This document shows, piece after piece, positions 27,493-36,697 of a stretch of 48,683 bases of DNA (the first letter of the stretch is position 1; the number at the start of each line of letters is the position of its first letter). Position numbers and translations under genes: made by a program. This DNA comes from Myxococcales bacterium. Its GTDB lineage: Bacteria; Myxococcota_A; UBA9160; SMWR01. The notes beneath the pieces are model-generated. The model was not told where the DNA came from, searched no databases, and saw only the letters and a program-made list of their open reading frames with translations. The stretch spans positions 1 to 48,683 of the forward strand of contig JADFQO010000021.1 of NCBI GenBank assembly GCA_022561775.1, written 5' to 3'.

Positions 27493-27887
27493 ATCGGGCT
27501 CCCACGGTTCGGAGCAGGTTCTGGCTCCCAGCACGGCGAAAAGGTCAGCGCGAGCCAGCAGTTTACCCCGCTTTGATCTAGCGGGATAGTCGATCCCAAG
27601 GCAGATGCCGGCCGGCTCGCGGCGGGAAACGCCGGCCGGATGACCCGCCGACCGCCCACCATTTCGCCGCGCGGTCCGCTCCCGGAACCCCATCCCATCG
27701 CGGTCCGCAGATCGAACAATATGCTATGGATCGCGGCCAGCCGGCGCTCGGACCGGCTACGGATACCATCACTGTTGCGGTGGTTTCGCCGATGCCGCTG
27801 CGAGCGAAACAGATCGGAGACGGCCCCCATGAAGCGTTCCCTCGCACAATTCCCAGGGCGTCTTCAGCCACTGCGCCCGGAGACTCA

Positions 27888-29963
27888 ATGCGCTTTCGCG
27901 TGACGCTGTTGAGCTTGATCTGCATCGGGGTTTCGGGCTGCTCACCAGAGGAGATCGTGGAACCCTCGGCTCCGATCTACGAGATCGACCTGCAAGAGAC
28001 TTGGATCCCGCTGCCCGATGGCGTGCGGCTCGCCGCGGATCTCTTTGTTCCAAAGGGAGGAGAGGAGGGCGAGCGCTTCCCGGTCCTGCTCGAGTACCTG
28101 CCCTACCGCAAGGCGGAATACCGCGGCCGAAACTACGCACTCTACTCCTACTTCGTACGGCGCGGCTACATCGTCGCCTTCGTAGACATCCGCGGCACGG
28201 GAAACAGCGAGGGGCGGCTGATCGCCTACGAATACACCGATCTCGAAAACGACGACGGCGAGGTCGTCATCGACTGGCTCTCGAAGCAAGACTTCTCGAA
28301 TGGCAACGTGGGCATGTTCGGCGTCTCCTGGGGAGGCTTCAATTCGATTCACCTCGCGATGCGCAACCCCCCGGCCCTCAAGGCCATCATCGCGGTCGAT
28401 GCCACCGATGACCTCTACCAGGATGACGTGCACTTCATGGATGGCATCATCCACGTGGACTCGTGGGAGATGAGCCAGGATCTCGACAACGCCCGTCCGG
28501 GAGCGCCGGACTACGCGATCGACGAGGCGTATTTCCGAGATCGCTTCGACACCCAGCCCTGGATGATGACCTACAAGCGACAACAACGATACGGTCCGTT
28601 CTGGGAGCGGACCACGCTCAAAGAGCGCTACGACTCGATCCGCGTTCCCACCTTCGTGATCGGAGGTTGGTACGACGGCTACCGCGACAGCGTGCCGCGC
28701 ATGCTCGAACACCTCGAGGCGCCCGTGAAAGCGATGATCGGACCCTGGTCCCACGGCTTCCCGCACGATGCGAGTCCGAAGCCGCAGCTGGAATGGCGCC
28801 ACGAGGCCGTGCGCTGGTACGACTACTGGCTCAAGGGGCGAAATACCGGGATCCTCGACGAGCCCCGGTTCGCGGTGTTCATCCGGCGCTGGCATCCCCC
28901 GGGTCCCGTGCTCGAAGAGGTCGATGGGCAATGGCGCTGGGAAGAGGGCTGGCCGATCGAGCGCATCCGCGAGCGGACCCTCTACCCGCAATCGAATCAC
29001 AGCCTCGCCAACAACGCTCCCAAACGCGATACCCACCAGCTTCGCTACGTCGCATCGGTGGGCGTCGAAGCCGGGGGTCCGGTGATGTGGTGGGGAGACG
29101 CCGCCCACGACCAGCGGCCGACGGACGCCTTCAGCCTGGTCTACGACACGGAACCGCTCGATGAAGACGTCGAGATCCTGGGCTTTCCGCATGCGATCCT
29201 CCAGGTTTCGGCCAACGCCCCCCACGCGAACTGGTTCGTGCGACTATCGGACGTAGCACCCGATGGCACGGTCACGCAGGTCGCGGGCGCGGGATTCAAC
29301 GGCGCGCACCGAGAGTCCGCGAAGAACCCCCAACCTCTCGAACCCGGCGAAGCGTTCGAACTCGAAATCGAGATGCACTTCACATCCTGGATCTTCCCAA
29401 AAGGCCATCGGATGCGATTCGCGGTCAACAACGCGCAGTGGCCGATGTTCTGGCCGACCCCTTATCCGATGACCACCACGTTGCGGCTGGGAGAAAAGAA
29501 AGCGACCAAGCTCGTGATTCCAGTCGTACCGCCGGGCGAGTGGCCCAAGCCGAACGTCCTCCCTCCGGTAGAGGATCCACAGCTTCCGGGCTTCGAGACC
29601 CTCGACGCGGGGAACGTCTCGGGATACGGTGAGATCTCCTCGATCGACCGCAACCCCCAGACCCGAACGACCACGGTGAAAGCCACGAACGCGACCGGTA
29701 CCCGATATCCGTGGGGTACCGAACGCTTCGAAGAGACGATCACGCACGAAACCAACGACGATCACCCCGAGGCGACCTCCGTTCTCGGTACGTATCGAAC
29801 AACCGTCGAACTCGAGGACCGCACGCTCCGCTGGGAATCGGAAATGTCGTTTCGCAGCGACCGGGAGAACTTCTACTACAGCTACACCCGCAGGCTGCTG
29901 AAAGACGGCCTGCTCATTCGCGAGAAGAACTGGGAAGATACCATCCCCCGCGATCACCAGTAG
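27888..29963 (+). CDS. CocE/NonD (S15-type) alpha/beta-hydrolase lipoprotein
   Basis: 691 residues with signal peptide and lipobox GVSGC (Cys18). Alpha/beta-hydrolase domain first: nucleophile Ser147 in MFGVSWGGFNS, acid in GGWYDGYRDSVPRM, histidine in IGPWSHGFPHD. A C-terminal jelly-roll of the PepX_C type follows. Family members cleave acyl esters (CocE) or N-terminal X-Pro dipeptides (PepX). Export as a lipoprotein puts it at the periplasmic face of a membrane. It is followed after 15 nt by the beta-lactamase/D-aminoacylase fusion, and both are lipoproteins, so they probably act on the same class of amide or ester substrates. Confidence 0.88.
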   Translation: MRFRVTLLSLICIGVSGCSPEEIVEPSAPIYEIDLQETWIPLPDGVRLAADLFVPKGGEEGERFPVLLEYLPYRKAEYRGRNYALYSYFVRRGYIVAFVDIRGTGNSEGRLIAYEYTDLENDDGEVVIDWLSKQDFSNGNVGMFGVSWGGFNSIHLAMRNPPALKAIIAVDATDDLYQDDVHFMDGIIHVDSWEMSQDLDNARPGAPDYAIDEAYFRDRFDTQPWMMTYKRQQRYGPFWERTTLKERYDSIRVPTFVIGGWYDGYRDSVPRMLEHLEAPVKAMIGPWSHGFPHDASPKPQLEWRHEAVRWYDYWLKGRNTGILDEPRFAVFIRRWHPPGPVLEEVDGQWRWEEGWPIERIRERTLYPQSNHSLANNAPKRDTHQLRYVASVGVEAGGPVMWWGDAAHDQRPTDAFSLVYDTEPLDEDVEILGFPHAILQVSANAPHANWFVRLSDVAPDGTVTQVAGAGFNGAHRESAKNPQPLEPGEAFELEIEMHFTSWIFPKGHRMRFAVNNAQWPMFWPTPYPMTTTLRLGEKKATKLVIPVVPPGEWPKPNVLPPVEDPQLPGFETLDAGNVSGYGEISSIDRNPQTRTTTVKATNATGTRYPWGTERFEETITHETNDDHPEATSVLGTYRTTVELEDRTLRWESEMSFRSDRENFYYSYTRRLLKDGLLIREKNWEDTIPRDHQ

Positions 29964-29978
29964 GGGGCAGCGCGCACG

Positions 29979-32552
29979 ATGGCTCCAATCCGTTTCCCTT
30001 CCGTATCGCAGCGGCTGAACCACATCGCCCTGCTGGTTGGAATTGCATCCATGATGAGCCCCGTGGGTTGCAGGACCGTCCCGACGAACCCCTCCGCAGC
30101 GGTCGACGCGCTGTTCGCCGAGAGCGAATCCGAGGCGGCACCGGGCGCGGCGATCATCGTCATCGACGATGGAGTCGTACTCAAGAAGAGCGCCTACGGG
30201 ATGGCGGAGATCGAGCGCGCGGTGCCGTTCGAGACCGATACATCGACCCGCCTGGGTTCGGTCTCCAAGCAGTTCACCGCGATGGCGATCATGATCCTCG
30301 AGGAGGAGGGTCGGCTCGATTACGACGATCCGATCACGCGTTTTCTCCCCGAACTCTCCCGCTTCGGCGACGAGATCACGATCCGCCAGCTGTTGAATCA
30401 CACCGGAGGATTGCCCGACTACTACGATGTGATCGTAGAAGTCACGGGAGTGGAAAGGCCGCTCACGCGCCACGCACTCGACGTCTACTCCGAGTGGGGT
30501 GAGCCGCGATTCGCGCCAGGAGAGCGCTACGAGTACAGCAATCCCGGCTATGAGTTGCTGGCCCTGATAGTCGAGAAGGCGTCCGGCGAGGTATTCGGAG
30601 AGTTCGTCGAAGAGCGCATCTTTGCTCCCTTGGGGATGACGAGCTCGGTCGTTCTCGACGACCGCAACCCGAAGCTGGCCAAGCGAGCCTACGGGTACCG
30701 CCTGGACGGAGACGGCTTCGCGCTCAACGACGACGACCCCCTCAACTACCTCGTTGGATCCGGCAGCATCTATTCGAGCGTGGAAGACCTGTATCGCTGG
30801 GACCAAGCCCTCTACGGCGAACAGCTCGTGAGCAAAGCAAGCCTCGCGGAAGCCTTTAGCCCGGCGCGACTCAACAGCGGTGAGCCTTACGCGTACGAAT
30901 TCGGCTGGCGTTTCGACGAACACCTCGGGCGCCGACGCATCGCACACGCTGGTAGCTGGGTGGGCTTTCGGACCTTCATCGGCCGCTACGTCGACGACCG
31001 CTTCAGCGTCATCGTCCTGACCAACCTCGCGGAAGCCGATCCGGAAGGCCTCGCAGATACCATCGCGGCCCTCTACCTCGCCGACAGTGACAAACCCAAC
31101 CGACCCACCGCTACGCTGATCGAAAACGCAAGTGTCCTCGACGGTACCGGAGCGGCCGCGCAAAACGTATCGGTGCGATTTGTCGGCGACCGGATCGTAG
31201 AAGTCGGAAAGCTCGCAGCATCCCCCCGAGATCGGGTCGTCGACGCGGCCGGAATGGTTCTGGCGCCGGGATTCATCGACACGCACAGCCACGCGGACGC
31301 CGACATCTTCGAGCAACCCGATGCACTCGCCGCGATCAGCCAGGGGATCACCAGCGCGGTGGTCGGACAGGACGGCGAGTCGAATTTCCCGTTGCGCGAT
31401 TTCTTTACTCGATTGGAACGCGAGCGAACCGCGATCAACTTTGCCTCCTACGCGGGCTTCGGATCGATCCGACGCGAAGTTATGGGAGAGGATTTCCGGC
31501 GGCCCGCAATGCCCGAAGAGATCGAGCAGATGCGCGCGCACCTGCGCGAAGAGATGGCTGCGGGTGCGCGCGGCCTCGCAACGGGCCTGGAGTACGATCC
31601 GGGCATCTACTCCTCCCGGGAAGAAGTGCTCGCACTGGCGAGCGAAGCGGCGTCGCTTGGAGGTCGCTATATCAGCCACGTCCGCAGCGAGGACCGCTGG
31701 TTCTGGGAAGCGATCGACGAGATCATCGACATCGGACGAAAGACCGGGATGCCGGTCCAGATTTCGCACATCAAGCTCGCCCTGCGTCGGAATCTAGGCA
31801 AGGCGGATCGCCTGATCGAGATCCTCGAGGCGGCGCGCGCTTCCGGCGTCGACATCACCGCGGACATCTATCCCTACACGTACTGGCAGTCGACCCTCAC
31901 CGTGCTGTTTCCCGACCGCGACTTCGAAAATCGCGAGACCGCGGAGTTCGCGCTCTCCCAGATCACCACGCCCGAGGGCGCACACCTCGGTGTCTACAAG
32001 CCCAACCCCGAGTACGTGGGAAAGACCTTGCGAGAGATATCGGACATGCGGGGCACCGATCCGGCGACGACGTTGATGGATCTGATCCGCGAGGCCCAGG
32101 CGTATCAGGAGAGGACGGGCGAGACGGATATCGAGAGCGTGATCGCCACCAGTATGGACGAAGTGGACATCGAGCGCCTGATGAATTGGCCACACACCAA
32201 TCTATGTACGGATGGCGATCTGGTCGCTTCGCATCCGCGTGGATTCGGCTCCTACCCGCGGTTCCTCGGGCGCTACGTGCGCGAGCGCAAGATCATGGAT
32301 CTCCCCACTGCCGTGCATAAATCGAGCGGACTCGCCGCGACGCACCTGGGGCTCCGCGATCGCGGCGTGATTCGCCCCGGCATGAAGGCCGACTTCGTTC
32401 TTTTCGATCCCAATCGCGTGCTCGACCACGCGACGCCGGAGGCCCCCCAAGCACTCTCGGTCGGGATCGAGAAGGTCTGGGTAAACGGCGAAATCGTCTT
32501 CGAAGATGGCGGAGCCACCGGCAGGCGGCCGGGCCAGATCATCCGCTGGTAG
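29979..32552 (+). CDS. Beta-lactamase-fold serine hydrolase fused to D-aminoacylase-type amidohydrolase (lipoprotein)
   Basis: 857 residues in two enzymes. Signal peptide and lipobox SPVGC (Cys31). Domain 1 (about 40-370) is a penicillin-binding/class C beta-lactamase fold: SxxK at Ser94-Lys97, YSN at 186-188, HAG at 323-325. Domain 2 (about 378-857) is an amidohydrolase of the N-acyl-D-amino-acid deacylase type: HxH at 436-438 in GFIDTHSHADAD, ISHVRSED, QISHIKLA and CTDGDLVASHPRG with the likely metal Asp. Such domains usually come as separate proteins. Joined, they could take apart D-amino-acid-containing peptides or N-acylated D-amino acids in two steps. Start ATG 29979, 15 nt after the CocE-like gene. 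Confidence 0.88.
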   Translation: MAPIRFPSVSQRLNHIALLVGIASMMSPVGCRTVPTNPSAAVDALFAESESEAAPGAAIIVIDDGVVLKKSAYGMAEIERAVPFETDTSTRLGSVSKQFTAMAIMILEEEGRLDYDDPITRFLPELSRFGDEITIRQLLNHTGGLPDYYDVIVEVTGVERPLTRHALDVYSEWGEPRFAPGERYEYSNPGYELLALIVEKASGEVFGEFVEERIFAPLGMTSSVVLDDRNPKLAKRAYGYRLDGDGFALNDDDPLNYLVGSGSIYSSVEDLYRWDQALYGEQLVSKASLAEAFSPARLNSGEPYAYEFGWRFDEHLGRRRIAHAGSWVGFRTFIGRYVDDRFSVIVLTNLAEADPEGLADTIAALYLADSDKPNRPTATLIENASVLDGTGAAAQNVSVRFVGDRIVEVGKLAASPRDRVVDAAGMVLAPGFIDTHSHADADIFEQPDALAAISQGITSAVVGQDGESNFPLRDFFTRLERERTAINFASYAGFGSIRREVMGEDFRRPAMPEEIEQMRAHLREEMAAGARGLATGLEYDPGIYSSREEVLALASEAASLGGRYISHVRSEDRWFWEAIDEIIDIGRKTGMPVQISHIKLALRRNLGKADRLIEILEAARASGVDITADIYPYTYWQSTLTVLFPDRDFENRETAEFALSQITTPEGAHLGVYKPNPEYVGKTLREISDMRGTDPATTLMDLIREAQAYQERTGETDIESVIATSMDEVDIERLMNWPHTNLCTDGDLVASHPRGFGSYPRFLGRYVRERKIMDLPTAVHKSSGLAATHLGLRDRGVIRPGMKADFVLFDPNRVLDHATPEAPQALSVGIEKVWVNGEIVFEDGGATGRRPGQIIRW

Positions 32553-32679
32553 AAGAGCGGAAGTCAACGTCCGTACGACATTCGTCGTGATCGAGCGGGT
32601 CTGATGACGCTCGGCGGCTTCGTTCTCATGGTGTGTCAATTTGATCCTGATGATTCGGCGCCGAGCGCGACCGAGCGGC

Positions 32680-33846
32680 TCAGCAACCGTCCGTCGTGGA
32701 TTCGAGGGAGGTCACTTCGGACATCACGATCCGCTCCGATTGGTCGGCCTGGAGATCGTCGACGGAGGGTTTCTCGCCCATCAAGGCTTCGATCTGCTCG
32801 CGAAGCTGCGGGGTGACCGAGCAGAATTGAAGCGCCACAGAGTCACCGTCGTCGCGAAGCACCGTCGCCTCGAGCGCGACCGCCTCGGCGCCAAAGTTGC
32901 TGTAGAGCGAGACGCGAACCTCGGATCCGATGGTAATATCCGCAAGCCCGACGATTCGCATACCCTCGACAGACAACTCCACGCCCATCGCGCTGTACGA
33001 TCCGGCGGCATCCCGCCCGGGGGCGGTTTCGACGGGGTACGGAAACGGGCGGCGCGGATGGCGGCGGCGATCCCCGCTCCTTGCGAACTCGTCCCAGTCG
33101 GGAATGCCGGTTCCGTCGAGGTAGGTGTCCGGCTCGCGCTCGGGAACCGCCGCGAGGGGGGTCACGCGCGTTCCGATCCGGTCGCCGCAGATGATCGCTT
33201 CGAGCTGCGCGCGCACCTCGGATTCGAGCTCTCCCATCTGCATTACCACCACGTCCTTGCCACCGCGTTGACCTTCCAATCGGATGACCTTTCCGGGAAT
33301 CTCGAGCTTCCGGCCGCCGAGCGACTTGGGGATCTTGACCGAAAGTTGCGTACCGTTCTCGAACTCCCGTCCGCATTCGAATCGACAATATTCACTCGAA
33401 AGTTCGAGCAGCCTTGCGCGCCTCTTCTCGCCATCGGGAAGCTTTACTTCGACCTGACAGTCCATCGGAAGACGGCTCGCTCGACGCCGATCGATCCCAC
33501 GGTAGAGGATCTGCTGCAACAACAGGCGAAGCGTTGCGTCTCCTGTCCTCATTTGAACGAGGTAGTGAACCCCCCGCTCTTGCAAGCGGGCGCGCAGCGG
33601 GAAGAAATCCTCGCCGTGTACACAGAGCCAGACCGGCGCATCGGTTCCCGACGCCGGCTCCTCGGGTGCAGGCATCTTCAACGCCTTGGCACCCGTGGTG
33701 ACCAGCAGCATGCGAGGCTGCGGCGGCGCGTCATCCGACCCACCCGGCCAGCGCACACAATCGACGCCAAGCCGAGTCACGAGCGTCTCGATCCGCGCGA
33801 GTTCGTCTTCTTCGTCCAACACGAGGACCGAGGGCGCATCTCCCAT
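32680..33846 (-). CDS. Double PilZ-domain protein with receiver-like N terminus
   Basis: 388 residues from ATG 33846. Residues 1-100 look like a degenerate response-regulator receiver (SVLVLDEEDELARIETLV). PilZ domain 1 (about 119-205) begins RRRASRLP but its second motif is ELSSEYCRF, poor for c-di-GMP. PilZ domain 2 (about 259-350) has RRRHPRR and ELSVEGMR, matching RxxxR and D/NxSxxG-like motifs, so it may bind cyclic di-GMP. The last residues form a charged tail. It probably links c-di-GMP to motility, polysaccharide or surface behaviour. Upstream in-frame sequence to 34188 is antisense to noncoding DNA and the next gene and is not used. Confidence 0.8.
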   Translation of the reverse strand: MGDAPSVLVLDEEDELARIETLVTRLGVDCVRWPGGSDDAPPQPRMLLVTTGAKALKMPAPEEPASGTDAPVWLCVHGEDFFPLRARLQERGVHYLVQMRTGDATLRLLLQQILYRGIDRRRASRLPMDCQVEVKLPDGEKRRARLLELSSEYCRFECGREFENGTQLSVKIPKSLGGRKLEIPGKVIRLEGQRGGKDVVVMQMGELESEVRAQLEAIICGDRIGTRVTPLAAVPEREPDTYLDGTGIPDWDEFARSGDRRRHPRRPFPYPVETAPGRDAAGSYSAMGVELSVEGMRIVGLADITIGSEVRVSLYSNFGAEAVALEATVLRDDGDSVALQFCSVTPQLREQIEALMGEKPSVDDLQADQSERIVMSEVTSLESTTDGC

Positions 33847-34121
33847 GCTCGCCGTTTCGGTCGGTTCGCAGACACCCTGAAGCGGGAAACGAAGCCCGCT
33901 CACGGCAGCTTTCCCCGCGGGGATCAATTCGCGCCCCTCGCCGGCGCTGCGCGCCAACCCTTCCCTCGCAGCGCCGTCGCGAGGACCCGTGCGGCGAATA
34001 ACCCGCAGTCGGCCGGAATCACCCGATTCCAGGTCTCCCGGTCGATGATGGCGCGCTCCAGATCTCCTGGGTCGACGATCACCCACGGCCACGGGCGGTA
34101 GCGATCGGGTGAGAATGCGGG

Positions 34122-35222
34122 CTAGAGGGCGCGCAGCCGCTTGCGTTCGGGGTCGATGAAGGGGATGAGCGCCACGGTGGCAGCGCACCGCACGGTCGGG
34201 CCGTTGACTTGAATCGGTGTTCCAGCCAGCGCCGCCGATGGAGCAACGTGAACGAGCGCCAGCGATTGTCTCAGCCGCTCCGAGTACGCCGGGGTGGTGA
34301 CGTGGCCGACGCGTTCTCCATCGAGCGTAAGCTCGGCGCCGTGCTCGACCTCGCCGTCGTGCTCGGCGACGATGCCGCGGAGCTTAACCTGTTCCTTCCC
34401 CTCGAGGGCGAACAGCGCCTCCCTTCCCCGGAAATCCCCCTTGGTTCGCGACACCGCCCAGCCAAAATCAACTTCCCAGGGTGTGTTCTTTTCGGTCGCC
34501 TCGGCCCCGTAGGCCATCAGACCGCTTTCAATGTGGACCTTTTCGAGTCCCGCCCAGGAGATCGGCATCAGCCCCAGGGGCCCTCCGTGTTCGAGAAGGC
34601 GCTGCCAGATTTCGACGGCATCTCGCGCGTGGACGAAAATCTCGTAACCGCGTTCACCCGAATAGCCCGTTCGCGAGAGCATCAGTTTCTTTCCGAACAG
34701 GGTCGTCTGCGCGTGGTGGCAAAAACGCAACTCGCGCAGCTTCATTGGGGTCTGGGTTTCGAGGATGTCGACGGACTTCGGGCCCTGTAGGGTAATCACG
34801 TGGAGATCCTCGTCGAGCTCGACGCTCACATTCTTGCCCTGCGACCAAAGCTTGAGGAGTTCCAGCGACGGCCCCATGCTGGTGACGGCCAGCAGTTCGT
34901 CGTCGGCGATGCGGTAGAAGTAACCGTCGTCGCAGAAGTGACCGTCTTCCTTCAGGACCGGCGAGTAACCCGACTTGCCGAGGTAGATCTTGCTCATGTC
35001 GCGGGTGACCAGGTAGTCGATGGCGGCGAGTGCGTCCGGGCCCCGCAGGTGAATCTTCTTCAACGCCGACGTGTCCCACAGACCCGCAGCCTCCCGGATC
35101 GCAGCGTGCTCGTCGTTGGGGTCCGACGGAAGCGTCAAGGCCACGTCCATCTCGTTCCACTCGCCCATCCCCGCTCCGAGAGCGCGGACCGTGGCCTCGA
35201 GTACGGAGACCCTCTTGCTCAT
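34122..35222 (-). CDS. GcvT-like folate-binding methyltransferase family protein
   Basis: 366 residues of the T-protein fold, a second stand-alone member besides the one at 24441. The folate-loop region reads FCDDGYFYRIADDELLAVTS, and the central SRTGYSGERGYEIFVHA and C-terminal VGHVTTPAYSERL are family features. The ends FIDPERKRLRAL here and FFDPERKRAP in the other copy are alike, so the two are related but diverged. There is no glycine-cleavage partner nearby, so a demethylase or one-carbon transfer role is likelier. Start has GAGG 6 nt upstream. Divergent from the GT1 gene with an 86-nt spacer. Confidence 0.85.
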   Translation of the reverse strand: MSKRVSVLEATVRALGAGMGEWNEMDVALTLPSDPNDEHAAIREAAGLWDTSALKKIHLRGPDALAAIDYLVTRDMSKIYLGKSGYSPVLKEDGHFCDDGYFYRIADDELLAVTSMGPSLELLKLWSQGKNVSVELDEDLHVITLQGPKSVDILETQTPMKLRELRFCHHAQTTLFGKKLMLSRTGYSGERGYEIFVHARDAVEIWQRLLEHGGPLGLMPISWAGLEKVHIESGLMAYGAEATEKNTPWEVDFGWAVSRTKGDFRGREALFALEGKEQVKLRGIVAEHDGEVEHGAELTLDGERVGHVTTPAYSERLRQSLALVHVAPSAALAGTPIQVNGPTVRCAATVALIPFIDPERKRLRAL

Positions 35223-35308
35223 GCAGGACCTCGGATCATCTGGGGAAACCCGCTCCGTCGGTTAGAATCGCTCCCCCGAGCGAACGCCGAGGTGAGGAAA
35301 ACAACCCC

Positions 35309-36598
35309 ATGGGTGACGCGAAGACCATCGCATTCTTTCCCGAGGCCTGCTACGGGCCGGCGCTGAACTCCGTCGGAGTCGCCCAGGCTTGCGAGAAGCG
35401 GGGCCACAAGCCGGTCTTTCTCACCGACCCGGGCATGAGCGGCGTCTACGAGAAGTACGGCTTCGAGGAACACCCGGTCAACATGTCGGAGCCGTTGCCG
35501 CCCGAGGAGATGGCCAGGTACTGGACGGGCTTCATCAACGGCCACATTCCCAACTTCAACAAGACCCCCTATGAGCAGATCGACAACTACGTGAAGGAGT
35601 GCTGGGCGAACATCGTCAATACTCCCATCTGGGCGCAGAAGGAACTCCCGGCTCTACTGAAGTCCATCCAGCCCGACCTCATCTGCGTCGACAACGTAAT
35701 CTGCTTTCCCGCCACCAAACAATACGGCGTTCCGTGGGTGCGGATCATTTCGTGCAGCGAGAACGAGATCACCGATCCCGACATCCCGCCGCATCTTTCG
35801 GGCTGCGGAGAGAATGATCACGAGGGCTTTCGCGCCTTCGAGCAGAAATTCAACGAAGCGATCGGCCCGATCCACGGGCGCTTCAATGATTTTCTCGTCG
35901 AATGCGGTGAAGCCCCCTATCCGCTGGGCCAGTTCTTCGAGCCCTCCCCTTACCTGAATCTTCTCCTCTATCCCGAGCCGGTGAAGTTCAAGCGCCGCAA
36001 TCCCCTCGACCCGAAGCGATTCCGCTACCTCGAGGGCTGCCTGCGCGAAGAACAGCACTACGAGATTCCGCGGTTCGAGGAGCACGGCGATGCGCCCCTC
36101 ATCTATCACAGCTTCGGCAGCCTCGGTTGTGGGGACGTGGATCTGCTGAATCGATTCATTCAGGCCTTGGGGAAGCTCCCCTATCGGGTGCTGATGAATG
36201 TCGGCAACGATCGAGACGCCTACCAGGATCTCCCACCCAACGTGAAGATCGACAGCTGGTTCCCGCAGCCCTCGGTGATCGCCCAGGCGGACGCGGTGAT
36301 TCACCACGGTGGCAACAACACCTTCACGGAATGCCTCTACTACGGAACGCCGGCGATCATCACGCCCTACGTGTGGGACGGCCACGACAACGCGACCCGG
36401 GTTCAGGAGACCGGCCACGGCCTGAAGATGCACCGCAGCTACTGGACGGATGAGGAACTCGCCGAGAATCTCGAGACGGTGCTCTCCGATCCTGCCATCC
36501 TGGCAAGAACGGCGGCGACCGCCGAGTTCATGCAACGCTTTGACGGACCCAGCCGGGCGGCGGGGCTGCTGGACGATCTCCTCCACGGCCGTTTGTAA
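35309..36598 (+). CDS. GT1 (UGT/MGT-like) glycosyltransferase
   Basis: 429 residues with GT-B fold. The donor-binding signature is near residues 331-370: VIHHGGNNTFTECLYYGTP, then DGHDNATRVQETGHG, as in UDP-glucuronosyl and macrolide glycosyltransferases. The N-terminal half should bind the acceptor. It likely glycosylates a small lipophilic compound or lipid; the acceptor is unknown. Start ATG 35309 has GGTGAGGA upstream; the longer in-frame ORF overlaps the divergent gene and is not protein-like. No transmembrane segment. Confidence 0.87.
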   Translation: MGDAKTIAFFPEACYGPALNSVGVAQACEKRGHKPVFLTDPGMSGVYEKYGFEEHPVNMSEPLPPEEMARYWTGFINGHIPNFNKTPYEQIDNYVKECWANIVNTPIWAQKELPALLKSIQPDLICVDNVICFPATKQYGVPWVRIISCSENEITDPDIPPHLSGCGENDHEGFRAFEQKFNEAIGPIHGRFNDFLVECGEAPYPLGQFFEPSPYLNLLLYPEPVKFKRRNPLDPKRFRYLEGCLREEQHYEIPRFEEHGDAPLIYHSFGSLGCGDVDLLNRFIQALGKLPYRVLMNVGNDRDAYQDLPPNVKIDSWFPQPSVIAQADAVIHHGGNNTFTECLYYGTPAIITPYVWDGHDNATRVQETGHGLKMHRSYWTDEELAENLETVLSDPAILARTAATAEFMQRFDGPSRAAGLLDDLLHGRL

Positions 36599-36697
36599 CT
36601 GCCGTTGACGGACTACGGCGCCGATGAGGTGCGGGTCAAGTCCCTCGCTAGCAGCGATTGCGGATCACGTTCTGGGCGAAGCATTGATCACGAAAAC

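Noticed and set aside
29244-31769. 841-codon minus-strand reading frame
   Set aside because: Spans the antisense of two well-supported genes (CocE-like and fusion hydrolase) and shows no family motif, so it is a codon-bias artefact.
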